34,215 nucleotides of DNA from positions 1 through 34,215 of the IMG/VR virus record IMGVR_UViG_3300043219_000127. One strand, 5' to 3'. Made by a program: the position numbers and the translations under genes. This stretch comes from a virus. Under the pieces are notes generated by a model that saw only the letters and a list, made by a program, of their open reading frames with translations, had not been told where the DNA came from and did no database searches. Shown piece after piece: positions 1 through 8,186 of the stretch (its first letter is position 1; every line of letters starts with the position of its first letter).

Positions 1-127
1 AAGGATTAACGGTAACGAGTGATAGAATGTTTTGTGGTAGTTGCGGAGAGTTAAAGTATAACTATTTACTTGATGAAGAATTTAAAAAGAAGTTAGAATC
101 AAAGAAGAAGTTTGTTAAAGAAAAAAA
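1..127. repeat. Terminal direct repeat, left copy (circular closure)
   Basis: Bases 1-127 are identical to 34089-34215. The match ends only because the window ends, after a run of seven A. The repeat lies inside a coding region whose frame continues perfectly across the junction. An exact 127-base overlap is what a de Bruijn assembler with k=127 leaves on a circular contig, so I read it as an assembly overlap and not as a biological terminal repeat. The unique genome is then 34,088 bp. Confidence 0.95.
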
Positions 128-800
128 CAAAAGGTTAGGTAAAAAACTTAGTGACTCAATTAAAGATTGGTTATTGTATGTAGGATTCGCTAGTGCGGTT
201 ATATCGATAATGAGTTATATTGCAATTACAGTTGTTATGATTCGAGGGTTTGAAAGTGACTTAGAATTAAAAAATCATTTTTTATTCTCATTGATCGGTG
301 TAGGATTTGGATTGGTAATTATGTTTACGTTACGTATTCAAGGTATAGCGTTTGCCAAATCAGAACCTGAATCAAAAACGGTTATGACGACATATTACAA
401 AGCAAAGAACAAGCATAAGAAAGTTAAAGATTTAAAAGATATTAACCATTATTTAGTGGTAGCTACGATTATAGACGTACTTGTAAAAGGTTCAATACTT
501 ATTATAACAACAACGTTTGTAATGCAAATATTTAAAATGGGAAATGGAGACAAGTCGTTATACGGTTTAATGTTATCTAACATATTAACATTCACTGGAT
601 TCGGCTTAATGGCAATCGCTAAATCATACGACCATTATATCGAACAACATATCCCAGTAATCGAAGAACGTACACGTAAACTTAATAATCCAGTAGTTGG
701 AGTTAAATGGGAAGATGTTAAGGCTAAATTAGGTATGGAAAATAAACCATTACCATTCGCTGAGTTAGATAAAGATTATTCAAAGGGGGAAGTAGAATGA
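1..800 (+). CDS. YgiT-like zinc ribbon fused to four membrane helices (3' part; begins at 34028)
   Basis: The first in-frame ATG here (27) is internal. Across the circle junction the frame starts at ATG 34028, giving 286 aa. The N-terminus carries CNC (residues 4-6) and CGSC (32-35) with a YxITIKGLTVTSDR segment between, the layout of YgiT/MqsA-type zinc ribbons. Four hydrophobic helices follow at about residues 77-101, 114-133, 172-197 and 208-227, with lysine-rich linkers. It is therefore probably an inner-membrane protein with a cytosolic zinc domain. The start overlaps the stop of the preceding gene (TAATG) and has GGAGGAG upstream. The stop overlaps the next gene. Known YgiT domains are antitoxin or DNA-binding modules; the membrane fusion is unusual and no toxin partner is recognised. 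Function unknown. Confidence 0.85.
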   Translation, partial: GLTVTSDRMFCGSCGELKYNYLLDEEFKKKLESKKKFVKEKNKRLGKKLSDSIKDWLLYVGFASAVISIMSYIAITVVMIRGFESDLELKNHFLFSLIGVGFGLVIMFTLRIQGIAFAKSEPESKTVMTTYYKAKNKHKKVKDLKDINHYLVVATIIDVLVKGSILIITTTFVMQIFKMGNGDKSLYGLMLSNILTFTGFGLMAIAKSYDHYIEQHIPVIEERTRKLNNPVVGVKWEDVKAKLGMENKPLPFAELDKDYSKGEVE

Positions 801-1087
801 GATATAAAGAATTGTTAATTGCAATTGAAAGTAAAAAAGAAGAACTAAAGGAAAAAGTTTCCATTTCAATATTTAACCAATTAAGTTATAGAGTTAACGT
901 ACATCTATATGGTGAAAAAATCAGTGTTTCATCATCTTCATTTGGAAGCGATAAAATAGAGGTAGAATACAAGATTGTATCACAGTTACAAGACTTAAGC
1001 ATAATGAAGGTTCAAGGTGTTACAATGGAAGCGTTAGCAGTTATTTCATTAATTGTTAAAGATTGTTTAGAGGAGGACACAAAATAA
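797..1087 (+). CDS. Hypothetical protein, 96 aa
   Basis: Unrecognised. The ATG overlaps the TGA of the zinc-ribbon membrane gene (ATGA), and the ribosome site AAAGGGGGAAG lies inside that gene's last codons, so translation is coupled. The protein begins with a charged amphipathic helix (about 1-20). A beta-rich middle (VNVHLYGEKISVSSSS, EVEYKIV) follows, then a hydrophobic helix near 75-90. No membrane segment or metal motif is seen. It belongs to the rightward accessory operon. Confidence 0.75.
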   Translation: MRYKELLIAIESKKEELKEKVSISIFNQLSYRVNVHLYGEKISVSSSSFGSDKIEVEYKIVSQLQDLSIMKVQGVTMEALAVISLIVKDCLEEDTK

Positions 1088-1185
1088 TGTCTTCAATGTT
1101 ATTTATAACTATACTATTTTTACTGTTTGAGGTAATGTGTTTGCTAATATTTATTGAATGGATTACAAAGGAGGAAGTAGAATGA
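1087..1185 (+). CDS. Single-pass membrane micropeptide, 32 aa
   Basis: The ORF MSSMLFITILFL...IEWITKEEVE starts at the ATG of a TAATG overlap with the upstream stop and ends in an ATGA overlap with the next gene. AGGAGG lies about 8 nt upstream, in GAGGAGGACACAAAATA. Residues 4-24 form one hydrophobic helix and the tail is acidic. Its last codons carry the ribosome site for the next gene, so it may serve partly as a translational coupler. It would be missed at the usual length cut-offs; perfect tiling between two genes supports it. Confidence 0.7.
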   Translation: MSSMLFITILFLLFEVMCLLIFIEWITKEEVE

Positions 1186-1478
1186 AATTAATTAGCGATT
1201 ATGTAATAGAGGAAATGAGTACAACTGATAATCAATTTTGTAGAGAAGGTAAAATATGGATAGGCGCACACGAATTGTTAAATAAATCGTATCTTAATTA
1301 CCTTGAAGATAACCCTAAAAAAGAGAATCCAGGATTGTATAGTAGAATACAGTTTGCGTGGAATTCAGTTACAAGAGATGATAGATTTGAGAAAACATTA
1401 AGGACTATTAAGAGTGTACTATTTAGTGAAAGGGAAACAAAACATAGAGTTTACAAACTAAAGGAGGAAGTAGAATGA
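1182..1478 (+). CDS. Hypothetical protein, 98 aa
   Basis: Unrecognised. A longer in-frame start exists upstream, but ATG 1182 is preferred. It sits 7 nt after AAAGGAGG in an ATGA overlap with the micropeptide gene, which is the arrangement used by its neighbours. The protein (MKLISDYVIEEMST...) is mixed-charge and soluble, with aromatic residues in GKIWIGAHELL and FAWNSV. The C-terminus, KLKEEVE, is the repeated junction tail described at 782-1478. Confidence 0.7.
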   Translation: MKLISDYVIEEMSTTDNQFCREGKIWIGAHELLNKSYLNYLEDNPKKENPGLYSRIQFAWNSVTRDDRFEKTLRTIKSVLFSERETKHRVYKLKEEVE

Positions 1479-1786
1479 GTTGGTTCAAGAAAAGAGAAAG
1501 TTTTAAAATAACCGTACTTCAAAATGAACGTTCAGAACTGAATAGAATGTTTAGAAAAGCACTAAGAGAAAACGGATTTAAAGATTACCCATTCAATTTT
1601 TTATATGTTAATAAAGAGGATAAAATAGTTTTTGAATTTAATAACATTGTTATTGAGTATTGTGAAAGACTTGGTGGTTGGAGATTTGAAAAATTAGATA
1701 TAAATGGTGTATCTTTTGATGAATTAGAAAAGTTAATAAATTTAGTTAAAGATACATTTGACACAAAAGAAAAGGAATCCGATTAG
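1475..1786 (+). CDS. Hypothetical protein, 103 aa; last gene of the rightward operon
   Basis: Unrecognised. The start is an ATGA overlap after AAAGGAGGAAGTAG. The protein is basic at the N-terminus (MSWFKKRESFK) and acidic at the C-terminus, with alternating beta-like segments (NFLYVNKEDKIVFEFNNIVIEY). The pattern resembles a small alpha/beta phage accessory protein. The stop codon lies inside the stem-loop of the terminator that ends this operon. Confidence 0.75.
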   Translation: MSWFKKRESFKITVLQNERSELNRMFRKALRENGFKDYPFNFLYVNKEDKIVFEFNNIVIEYCERLGGWRFEKLDINGVSFDELEKLINLVKDTFDTKEKESD

Positions 1787-1803
1787 GGACTCCTCTTTTT
1801 TTA
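1773..1803. terminator. Bidirectional intrinsic terminator between convergent operons
   Basis: AGGAATCC (1773-1780) pairs with GGGACTCCT (1786-1794) with one mismatch. It is followed on the plus strand by C and seven T. On the minus strand the same stem is followed by TTTTCTTTT. It lies between the stop of the last rightward gene and the stop of the last leftward gene, so it probably serves both. Confidence 0.8.
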
Positions 1804-2250
1804 TGGTTTTTCCTCAAATACGTAACCGATTACTCCTAAGAATATTCCACTTATTAGTATCAATAATGAATTACGCATTGACACTTGATAGCCGACTAAA
1901 TCTTGTATGAATTGATTGGCGCTAACTTCGATTAGTAATTTAAGTTTATTAGTTCCTAGCCACGATATAACCATTGTTCCTATCAACAATATATAAATTG
2001 GTAAGAATGTATAAATGCTAAATTTATCGTCTTTAATTTTCTCCCACCAACTAACAAGTAATATAAAGAATCCACCGTATACGATTATTGCGGTTGATAT
2101 GATTATTAACAATAACGGTATAATACTAATTTTCATTTGTGATTCTTGCACCACTTCGATTGTTGTATATTTCGCTATCCAATAAATTAGAAACCAAAAT
2201 ATTGCACCTATCATATAAATACGTGGTAACCATTTCTTAATCCATTTCAT
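1801..2250 (-). CDS. Four-helix membrane protein, 149 aa, next to the holin-like gene
   Basis: Hydrophobic helices lie at about residues 10-27, 41-69, 79-98 and 127-145. The N-terminus is basic (MKWIKKWLPR) and there is no cleavable signal peptide. The start follows TAGGTGATTAG. As the last gene of the morphogenesis operon, directly after a holin-like gene, it sits in the usual lysis position. It could be a second holin, an antiholin or a membrane modifier. No family is recognised. Confidence 0.75.
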   Translation of the reverse strand: MKWIKKWLPRIYMIGAIFWFLIYWIAKYTTIEVVQESQMKISIIPLLLIIISTAIIVYGGFFILLVSWWEKIKDDKFSIYTFLPIYILLIGTMVISWLGTNKLKLLIEVSANQFIQDLVGYQVSMRNSLLILISGIFLGVIGYVFEEKP

Positions 2251-2258
2251 CTAATCAC

Positions 2259-2624
2259 CTACAATTTCAAACTGGATAATAGTTCTTCTTTTTCTTTTCT
2301 TGCTAATGCAAACTCTTCGCTAATTGCTTTAACTTCATCACGTAGTAGTTGTAGCTCGTCATATAACGCATCTAAAGTTTGAAAGAACTTGGTTACTTTT
2401 TCTTCTCCTAAGTTAGCTAAAAAGTTTTTAGGTACCAAAACCCTCACAGTATACAATAACGTTGCTAGAGTTAATCCTCCACCACTTAATACCATACCAG
2501 TTAAGTTTTGTATTGATGTTAATTGCTCACCGCTAAATACTCCTTCGGCTACTAAGAATCCACCGACGATTGTAACTAATCCTAATATAATACTTGTTGC
2601 CTTTTCTTTTAATGTTCGTTTCAT
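2259..2624 (-). CDS. Holin-like membrane protein, 121 aa
   Basis: The start is set at MKRTLKEK (2624) because it follows AGGAGTGAT and overlaps the upstream TGA (ATGA). A longer in-frame version would run far into the upstream gene. Hydrophobic segments lie at about 11-30 and 43-63, separated by a short polar turn. A charged coiled coil (75-118) ends the protein. Small size, two helices, a charged C-terminus and a position after the tail genes fit a phage holin, but no holin family signature is clear. A structural role in the tail tip is the alternative. Confidence 0.65.
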   Translation of the reverse strand: MKRTLKEKATSIILGLVTIVGGFLVAEGVFSGEQLTSIQNLTGMVLSGGGLTLATLLYTVRVLVPKNFLANLGEEKVTKFFQTLDALYDELQLLRDEVKAISEEFALARKEKEELLSSLKL

Positions 2625-2986
2625 AATAAAATCACTCCTATATATTTTTTTAGTTTTTCTTTGTCTACTTCCACGTTGCCATTTACTAACTTGTAACAAC
2701 CACTATTTATATTGATTGGTAACGGTTGCTCATACGTTGTTACGAATCCGCCTAGTACTTGTCCGCTTGCTACGATATAATCTTCATCGTTTAGTATGTA
2801 CCAGTTGAATCCACGTTGCTGTGCGTTGAGTTCTTTCTCTTTTATATCACGATCAATTTCCACAGCGTTAAGTTTACCTTCTAATATTTCGTAATCTCGC
2901 TTATGGTTTTTGTTATCTTTCTTGTGTGCTGCCTTCGATTCGTTTAACTTGTTTGTTGCACTTAATAAATTCTCTGAAATTACCAT
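2621..2986 (-). CDS. Small tail-associated coiled-coil protein, 121 aa
   Basis: Residues 1-55 are a charged, heptad-like coiled coil (ENLLSATNKLNESKAAHKK...). The C-terminal half is a compact domain (FNWYILNDEDYIVASGQV...VDKEKLKKYI). Small proteins of the type 'Y..D....V..G.....' after tail fibre genes are common in phages of Gram-positive bacteria. Its role is probably tail-fibre associated, but this is an inference from position and composition. It overlaps both neighbouring genes, with GAGGTGGAG before the start. Confidence 0.7.
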   Translation of the reverse strand: MVISENLLSATNKLNESKAAHKKDNKNHKRDYEILEGKLNAVEIDRDIKEKELNAQQRGFNWYILNDEDYIVASGQVLGGFVTTYEQPLPININSGCYKLVNGNVEVDKEKLKKYIGVILL

Positions 2987-3438
2987 ATCTCCACCTCTAT
3001 ATAATTTTGATATCCTTCAACTTGTGAAGTCCACCATTTTTTAAAATCTTCTTTTGTCATCATTATATGTCTTTCTTGGCTGTTACATTCTTCTATACAA
3101 TTATAGAATTGAGTAACTGTTATAATGTTGTGATAAGTTTCGTGTGTTATTTCAATATACTGTGTATCGGTATAGACGTGTCTGATAATAGTTACAACCA
3201 ATGTGTTATAAGTTTCTTTGTCTTGTGCTTCTTCTAGTCTATCAAATAACGAATCAATATCTTTATCTGAACAATGCTCGAATAAGCCAATGTCTAGTTC
3301 GGCAAAACTGTCTCCTAATTCATCGATGATTGCATCTATATCTTCTTGTGTGCAAATACTATCTTCATCTAATCTTTCAACACATCCACTTAATCCTAAT
3401 GTGAATAACGCCAATAATACTAATAATGTTTTTTTCAT
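2980..3438 (-). CDS. Phage lipoprotein, 152 aa
   Basis: MKKTLLVLLALFTLGLSGC is a classic lipoprotein signal: lipobox LSGC with Cys19 as the predicted lipidated residue. The start at 3438 is chosen because AAGGAGGTAAAT precedes it; a longer frame adds 14 unsupported residues. The mature part is acidic and helical in the first half (DIDAIIDELGDSFAEL) and contains further cysteines (CTQED, EHCSD, YNCIEEC). It would face outward from the cell membrane. Its place between the large tail fibre and the lysis-type genes, together with phage precedents (TP-J34 Ltp, T5 Llp), suggests superinfection exclusion. That is inference. Confidence 0.8.
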   Translation of the reverse strand: MKKTLLVLLALFTLGLSGCVERLDEDSICTQEDIDAIIDELGDSFAELDIGLFEHCSDKDIDSLFDRLEEAQDKETYNTLVVTIIRHVYTDTQYIEITHETYHNIITVTQFYNCIEECNSQERHIMMTKEDFKKWWTSQVEGYQNYIEVEIW

Positions 3439-3499
3439 ATTTACCTCCTTGTTACAAATAATTATCACAATATATTTCAAACTGTTTCATTATGTGATT

Positions 3500-6400
3500 T
3501 TAACTTGGGTCTGTGTTAGTTGCGCTTTGAATAAATGTTGCTGATAACTGTAATGTTTCTCCGTTTGTCATACTACCTGTTATGTTTATAATTTCACCAG
3601 ATACGGTAAATAATATTGTAACCACCGAACCATCAAGTAACCCTGCTATCTGAATATTAACATCTGGTCTTGACCCTATCGGTAATACCATAAATGGAGT
3701 ACCTTGATTAACAGTTGTTGTAATGTCAACATCAAATAGTCCAGACAATAAAGTTCCAAACGCTCTTACGTTAGTTAAGCCACCATCACTTGTATCTCCA
3801 TCGAATCTAGGTGTGATAACTATTCCATCTTGTAAATCTACAACGTCAGCTTTAATTACTACGATATCCGCTTCAACGTCATCTAATCTTACTTCTTGGT
3901 TATCACTATCTTTTTGTAATTCTTTTATGTTGTCCGTGTGAGTTTCTACTTGACCTATTAAATCATTGTTGAATTGTATCGTAACCTCAGTACTTAATCC
4001 AGTTTGAATAAGTGTAGTAGGATTCTCTTGTATCAATCCACCATCTTTATCAATGTCAGTATATACCGCTTCATCTAATTCATATGTGAATGTTACGTCG
4101 TTTGCTTGTAAGTAAGTTTCAAAGTCTCCCGTATTTGCATATGTTGTTTTATTTACTCTAATCCATAACTTCCCATCAGTATTCATACCTATTAAGTTTT
4201 CTATATCATTTGAAAAGATATAGTCAGCCGTTTGTAATGAGAAAATAATGTTACCTATTTTTAAACTAATGTTTGCTAACACGTTTGATGCTGAAACTAT
4301 TTTGTATAACAATGATGAACTTATATCTTTGTTGAATGTGTGAGTTACAGTTTTAACATCTCTAATACCCCAAGTAGTCTCGGCTTGTAATATATCATTG
4401 AAATCATATCCTACATTTTGCTCTAACTTCCATACACCGTTATCTTGGTATATTCTATCTCGTATATCGCCAACACTTCGTAATGTAGTGTTAGGGAATG
4501 AGATTGTATCACTGTTATATGGTGCGTATGTTGTTGCTACTGTGCCTTGTTCTAATTGAGTATTTTCAAGATAGTTTAGTCCTTCTTGGAATTGTGATAC
4601 TCGTAAATAATGTGTGTTTGCTCCAGTTGTAAATGTTGCTGATTGTACTATTGTTCTTATAATGAAATTCTTATCTTTATCATATTCAATAAGGAACAAG
4701 TTATTTTGATTACCGAAGTATGATGTACTTGGAGACACGCTAATATAATCTGGACTATATTCACTTGTTGCATCTGCTGTAATCGTACCAGTAAACCCAT
4801 AATAACTTCCCTCTATAATTCCACTCTTATCAAACATATTCTTACCGATAGATTGCACGGATAAGTCTACGATTGATTTTGTATCTTCAAAGTATGATGA
4901 GATTATGTTGTTAAGTTGTGATGCTGTGTGTGATGCGAGTGGTGTGTTGGTAATGTCAAATAATGTAACTCCTACCACTTCATCTTTGTTGAATGTTCCA
5001 CTTGTTCCTACGCTCTCTTGGAATTTAACATTTGCTAATAGTGTTTTTGTTGCTGTGATAAGTCCAAAGTTAGTAGGTGTTGTTAAGTCCGCTCCAGTAC
5101 CTATTGATGTATTACTACCATCACTATATTGAATTAAGATACTATTACTTAAATTAACGTGCGTTCCATCTTTAAATCCTATTCTAATGAAGTAAATATG
5201 TCCTGTAACTGCGTTAAATGTAAATGATGCTCCATCATATGAATTGGTAAATGCGAACGTTCCATCAACTTTAATGTTAAATTGTGTACCACTTCCATCA
5301 CTAACTAAACTTGCCGTAGCATCTCCATTTATTAACGGTTGTGTTAATGATAATCCTAATCCTTCTATGAACTCTGGACTACCCTCACTTGGAGATAACA
5401 CACCAAATGTACTTTCGTGTAGTTCGTCAACAGTGAATGAGGTTTGTACTCCACTATCTAATTTAGCAATAAAGTTTGTGCCATCAAACTGCATTTGTAT
5501 TAATTGTTCACTTACTGATTCTGCATATACCGAAGTTCCATTTACTAATACTGGATAATAAATAGTTCCGTTATCCGTTGATAATTGCAATGGATTTGTA
5601 TTACTTGTAATCACTGGGAACAGCACAAATACAATTTGTTGATTCTCTTGTGTTTTAATATTAACTTTATAATTACCTAATGTATCTAAAATTAGATCGT
5701 GATAAGTTAATTCTGCTGCTTTATAAGAACCAAGCCCATTACTTTTATAATCTGCTGATGCTACAAATGAACCTGTTGCTGCGTTTGCACCTGCATAAAT
5801 TTCATTAAGTGAAATCTTTCTTGGAACTCCATTATCATTAATATACACATCTGTTAGTTCGTCATCGACCACCGAAGCTGCTGCGATTGGTGGATATGTT
5901 GTATCGTTAGATAAATCTTTTTCAACAACTTCCCCAGTTAATTTAGTAAGTTCAGCCTCGCTTAGATGGAATCTTTCAGTTGAGTTACCACCTTGAAGCC
6001 CAGCTAAGTCATTATGTAACGTTTGTAACGGTGTATCAATATGTGAAGCGTTTTCCGTTCCACTATGAACCATTGTTATAGTTGGATTTGCTGCACTTGT
6101 TGTATGACCATAATACTTAATAACTAATCTGTCAGTTGCTAAGATTGTAAATTCTGGTTGTACTGAAATAATACTATATAATTGATTAACTGAATTGTTG
6201 ATTTCTTCTGTTTGAGATTCAAACAATAATGTTTCTGTTCCTCCAGTTACTCTTTTGTAAACTTTGAATTTAATAATTGTTGTACCATTTGAACTTGATA
6301 CTCTTGCATATGTTTCAAAATTCCAAGTTCCTGCTTCTATTTTAGTTCTTCCTAATACTTCGGTTGCATAAGGGCTTATCAATGTGTCAGTTGATGCACT

Positions 6401-8128
6401 TGATAATACTACTGCGTCATCTTCTTCTACTAAACCTAACGGAATTGGACTTAATAATTCATAACCTGCAATAGGAGGAATCGTCGCTGTATCTTCAATA
6501 AAGAATGTAATTGATTTACCCGCCCCTTGTGTTACGATATCTCCATTAACCCATTCTACACCGTTCCACTGTAATACCTCGCCTACCATTGGTGTTGATG
6601 CATTAACGTCTTTAATATCATCTAATACTCTGTCAGTATAATTTGTTAATTCCCATCTGCTGTTGCTTTCATTATAAAGCAACATTTCTCCACCAACGAA
6701 CGTATGTCCATTAAAATACACATCGTGTAAATCCGATAAGAATAATCCGAATGATGGTCTAACTTTAACTTGACCTTCTGTTGCACTATATATTGATATA
6801 ATCGCCATTTTTACTTGTACGTTTGGTGCCGTTGGTTTTGTAAGTGTCATTCCACCGTTACCATTAACACTATCATAATATAATATTTTTCCTTCATCTG
6901 CCGAAGTTCCGCTATTACCATCATAATTTGTTGTGTCTAACTCATTAACTGCACCATAGAAGTTAATATCTTTTTCTTCGTTGGCAGAAAATGTAGTAGT
7001 TGTTACTCCTAATATTAAATAAGGTGCAACGTTTATTTCTGCTTTATCAGCAATTTTCATCCATATCTTACCACTTACTCCAACTGCCCCATCATATTGA
7101 ACAACTACGCCATCACCTATAATGGTTCTTGCTTTAACACCTACGAATAAGTTTTTACCACGCTCACGCGTAATACCGCCGTACTCGTCAACCATATCTT
7201 CTCCATTAAAATAAGTCTCTACATCTGTCTCATATGTAACTTTGTCTGTAACTATTTCTGGGAATATACCATTCATTATATCTTCGGCTGATTTACTATC
7301 TCCCTCTTCACCTATGTTACGTGCATATTTAACTGATTTTGTTGCGCTTAATTCCGTGTCGTAATCTGCTTCTAACATACCTAAAGATTGATTGTCTTCT
7401 AATGTTGTGATACGTGATTCATGATCGTTTAACACATTTATTATTTGTAATGTTAAAGAACTCTCATCTGATGCATTTGTATTAGGAGTTACTGCTGGTC
7501 CTACTCCTAGCGTTCTTTGTTCCGTGTTAAATGAAGGCATAGATGTTGTTGCTCTTTGCCAGTCATTTCCATCATAATAAGACGCTTCATTATATAAGAA
7601 ACTTTCTCCTACACTTGCTGAATCATATTCAGGGATGTCTAGTCTATAATAATCTCCTAGTGTACCCACTCCACTTGCTGGAACGTCTCCTCCTGTTGTT
7701 GATGTTACGCTACCAAATGTTCCTTTGTCAGTGATTAAGACTGATTCATCTTCTACTAACTCATATTTGTAGAAGTTTACTTTGATATCTCCTGCTCTAA
7801 ATTTTGATATTTTGTTAAAACTCGTATCTCCAATGTCTCCTTCCCATACTAACCACTCTTGCGCTGTTGCATAGTTAGGGTCTGTTGGGTCTACTACGTC
7901 TCTACCATATAATTGTTCCCCATCCGTATCTTTAGCTAACGTCATTAAATCTGTCGTTACTTCTCCGTTTGCTAATAACGCATTTGCTAAGATGTTTGAT
8001 GTTGATTCATACGGTGCTACTAACTGATAGACGTTTGTTAAGTTGTCTAGTCTTCTTGCCCCTCCTGGAGAACCACCTAAATAGTCTCCACTAGAGTCGA
8101 TAATAAATTGTATAACTTTTAATTGCAT
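3500..8128 (-). CDS. Giant tail fibre / receptor-binding protein, 1542 aa
   Basis: The gene is the largest in the genome and follows the other tail genes with AAAGGAGG before the start. It is rich in Ser, Thr, Asn and Gly, as fibrous adhesins are. A short coiled coil lies at about 224-246 (INVLNDHESRITTLEDN). At about 715-730 is the fibre-type segment FHLSEAELTKLTG. At about 1095-1205 is a jelly-roll-like module running from NMFDKSG through YISVSPSTSY to EQGTVATTYAPY, a pattern frequent in carbohydrate-binding modules of phage tail proteins. A second coiled coil at about 1391-1433 precedes a beta-rich C-terminal head of about 105 residues. No endosialidase, lyase or peptidoglycan hydrolase motif is recognised. 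Host-receptor binding is the likely job. Confidence 0.85.
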   Translation of the reverse strand: MQLKVIQFIIDSSGDYLGGSPGGARRLDNLTNVYQLVAPYESTSNILANALLANGEVTTDLMTLAKDTDGEQLYGRDVVDPTDPNYATAQEWLVWEGDIGDTSFNKISKFRAGDIKVNFYKYELVEDESVLITDKGTFGSVTSTTGGDVPASGVGTLGDYYRLDIPEYDSASVGESFLYNEASYYDGNDWQRATTSMPSFNTEQRTLGVGPAVTPNTNASDESSLTLQIINVLNDHESRITTLEDNQSLGMLEADYDTELSATKSVKYARNIGEEGDSKSAEDIMNGIFPEIVTDKVTYETDVETYFNGEDMVDEYGGITRERGKNLFVGVKARTIIGDGVVVQYDGAVGVSGKIWMKIADKAEINVAPYLILGVTTTTFSANEEKDINFYGAVNELDTTNYDGNSGTSADEGKILYYDSVNGNGGMTLTKPTAPNVQVKMAIISIYSATEGQVKVRPSFGLFLSDLHDVYFNGHTFVGGEMLLYNESNSRWELTNYTDRVLDDIKDVNASTPMVGEVLQWNGVEWVNGDIVTQGAGKSITFFIEDTATIPPIAGYELLSPIPLGLVEEDDAVVLSSASTDTLISPYATEVLGRTKIEAGTWNFETYARVSSSNGTTIIKFKVYKRVTGGTETLLFESQTEEINNSVNQLYSIISVQPEFTILATDRLVIKYYGHTTSAANPTITMVHSGTENASHIDTPLQTLHNDLAGLQGGNSTERFHLSEAELTKLTGEVVEKDLSNDTTYPPIAAASVVDDELTDVYINDNGVPRKISLNEIYAGANAATGSFVASADYKSNGLGSYKAAELTYHDLILDTLGNYKVNIKTQENQQIVFVLFPVITSNTNPLQLSTDNGTIYYPVLVNGTSVYAESVSEQLIQMQFDGTNFIAKLDSGVQTSFTVDELHESTFGVLSPSEGSPEFIEGLGLSLTQPLINGDATASLVSDGSGTQFNIKVDGTFAFTNSYDGASFTFNAVTGHIYFIRIGFKDGTHVNLSNSILIQYSDGSNTSIGTGADLTTPTNFGLITATKTLLANVKFQESVGTSGTFNKDEVVGVTLFDITNTPLASHTASQLNNIISSYFEDTKSIVDLSVQSIGKNMFDKSGIIEGSYYGFTGTITADATSEYSPDYISVSPSTSYFGNQNNLFLIEYDKDKNFIIRTIVQSATFTTGANTHYLRVSQFQEGLNYLENTQLEQGTVATTYAPYNSDTISFPNTTLRSVGDIRDRIYQDNGVWKLEQNVGYDFNDILQAETTWGIRDVKTVTHTFNKDISSSLLYKIVSASNVLANISLKIGNIIFSLQTADYIFSNDIENLIGMNTDGKLWIRVNKTTYANTGDFETYLQANDVTFTYELDEAVYTDIDKDGGLIQENPTTLIQTGLSTEVTIQFNNDLIGQVETHTDNIKELQKDSDNQEVRLDDVEADIVVIKADVVDLQDGIVITPRFDGDTSDGGLTNVRAFGTLLSGLFDVDITTTVNQGTPFMVLPIGSRPDVNIQIAGLLDGSVVTILFTVSGEIINITGSMTNGETLQLSATFIQSATNTDPS

Positions 8129-8152
8129 TTCTTATTCCTCCTTTTTTAGTAT

Positions 8153-8186
8153 AAATAGTTGGTAGGAGATTGCCCTCGAACTATTT
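8153..8186 (-). other. Inverted repeat between the two large tail genes
   Basis: AAATAGTT (8153-8160) and AACTATTT (8179-8186) form an 8-bp stem around an 18-nt loop. The right arm overlaps the stop codon of the 1012-aa gene and the left arm lies about 25 nt before the fibre start. No T-run follows, so it is not a standard terminator. It may be an mRNA processing or stability element. Evidence is pairing only. Confidence 0.4.

Larger units (their letters stand above)
782..1478 (+). repeat. Three near-identical gene-junction modules (782-800, 1167-1185, 1460-1478)
   Basis: The 19-base string AAAGGAGGAAGTAGAATGA occurs exactly at 1167-1185 and 1460-1478, and with one change (GGGGG for GGAGG) at 782-800. 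Each copy encodes the C-terminal K(E/G)EVE of one gene, its TGA stop, the ribosome site of the next gene and its ATG. Conservation covers only the junction; the flanking proteins are unrelated. Confidence 0.9.

Noticed and set aside
2389-2715. 108-aa plus-strand frame opposite the holin-like and fibre-associated genes
   Set aside because: It lies antisense to two well-supported genes, has no ribosome site and has an unlikely composition. The other frames antisense to structural genes (for example 5244-5558 and 15999-16409) were dismissed for the same reason.
2621-3438. Recoded TGA as tryptophan (Mycoplasma code)
   Set aside because: TGA is used as a stop in many tight ATGA overlaps, and tryptophan is encoded by TGG throughout.
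8160-8186. On the minus strand AGTTCGAGGGC...CTACCA looks like a tRNA T-arm and CCA end
   Set aside because: There is no matching acceptor, D or anticodon arm upstream, and that DNA is inside the coding region of the 1012-aa protein.
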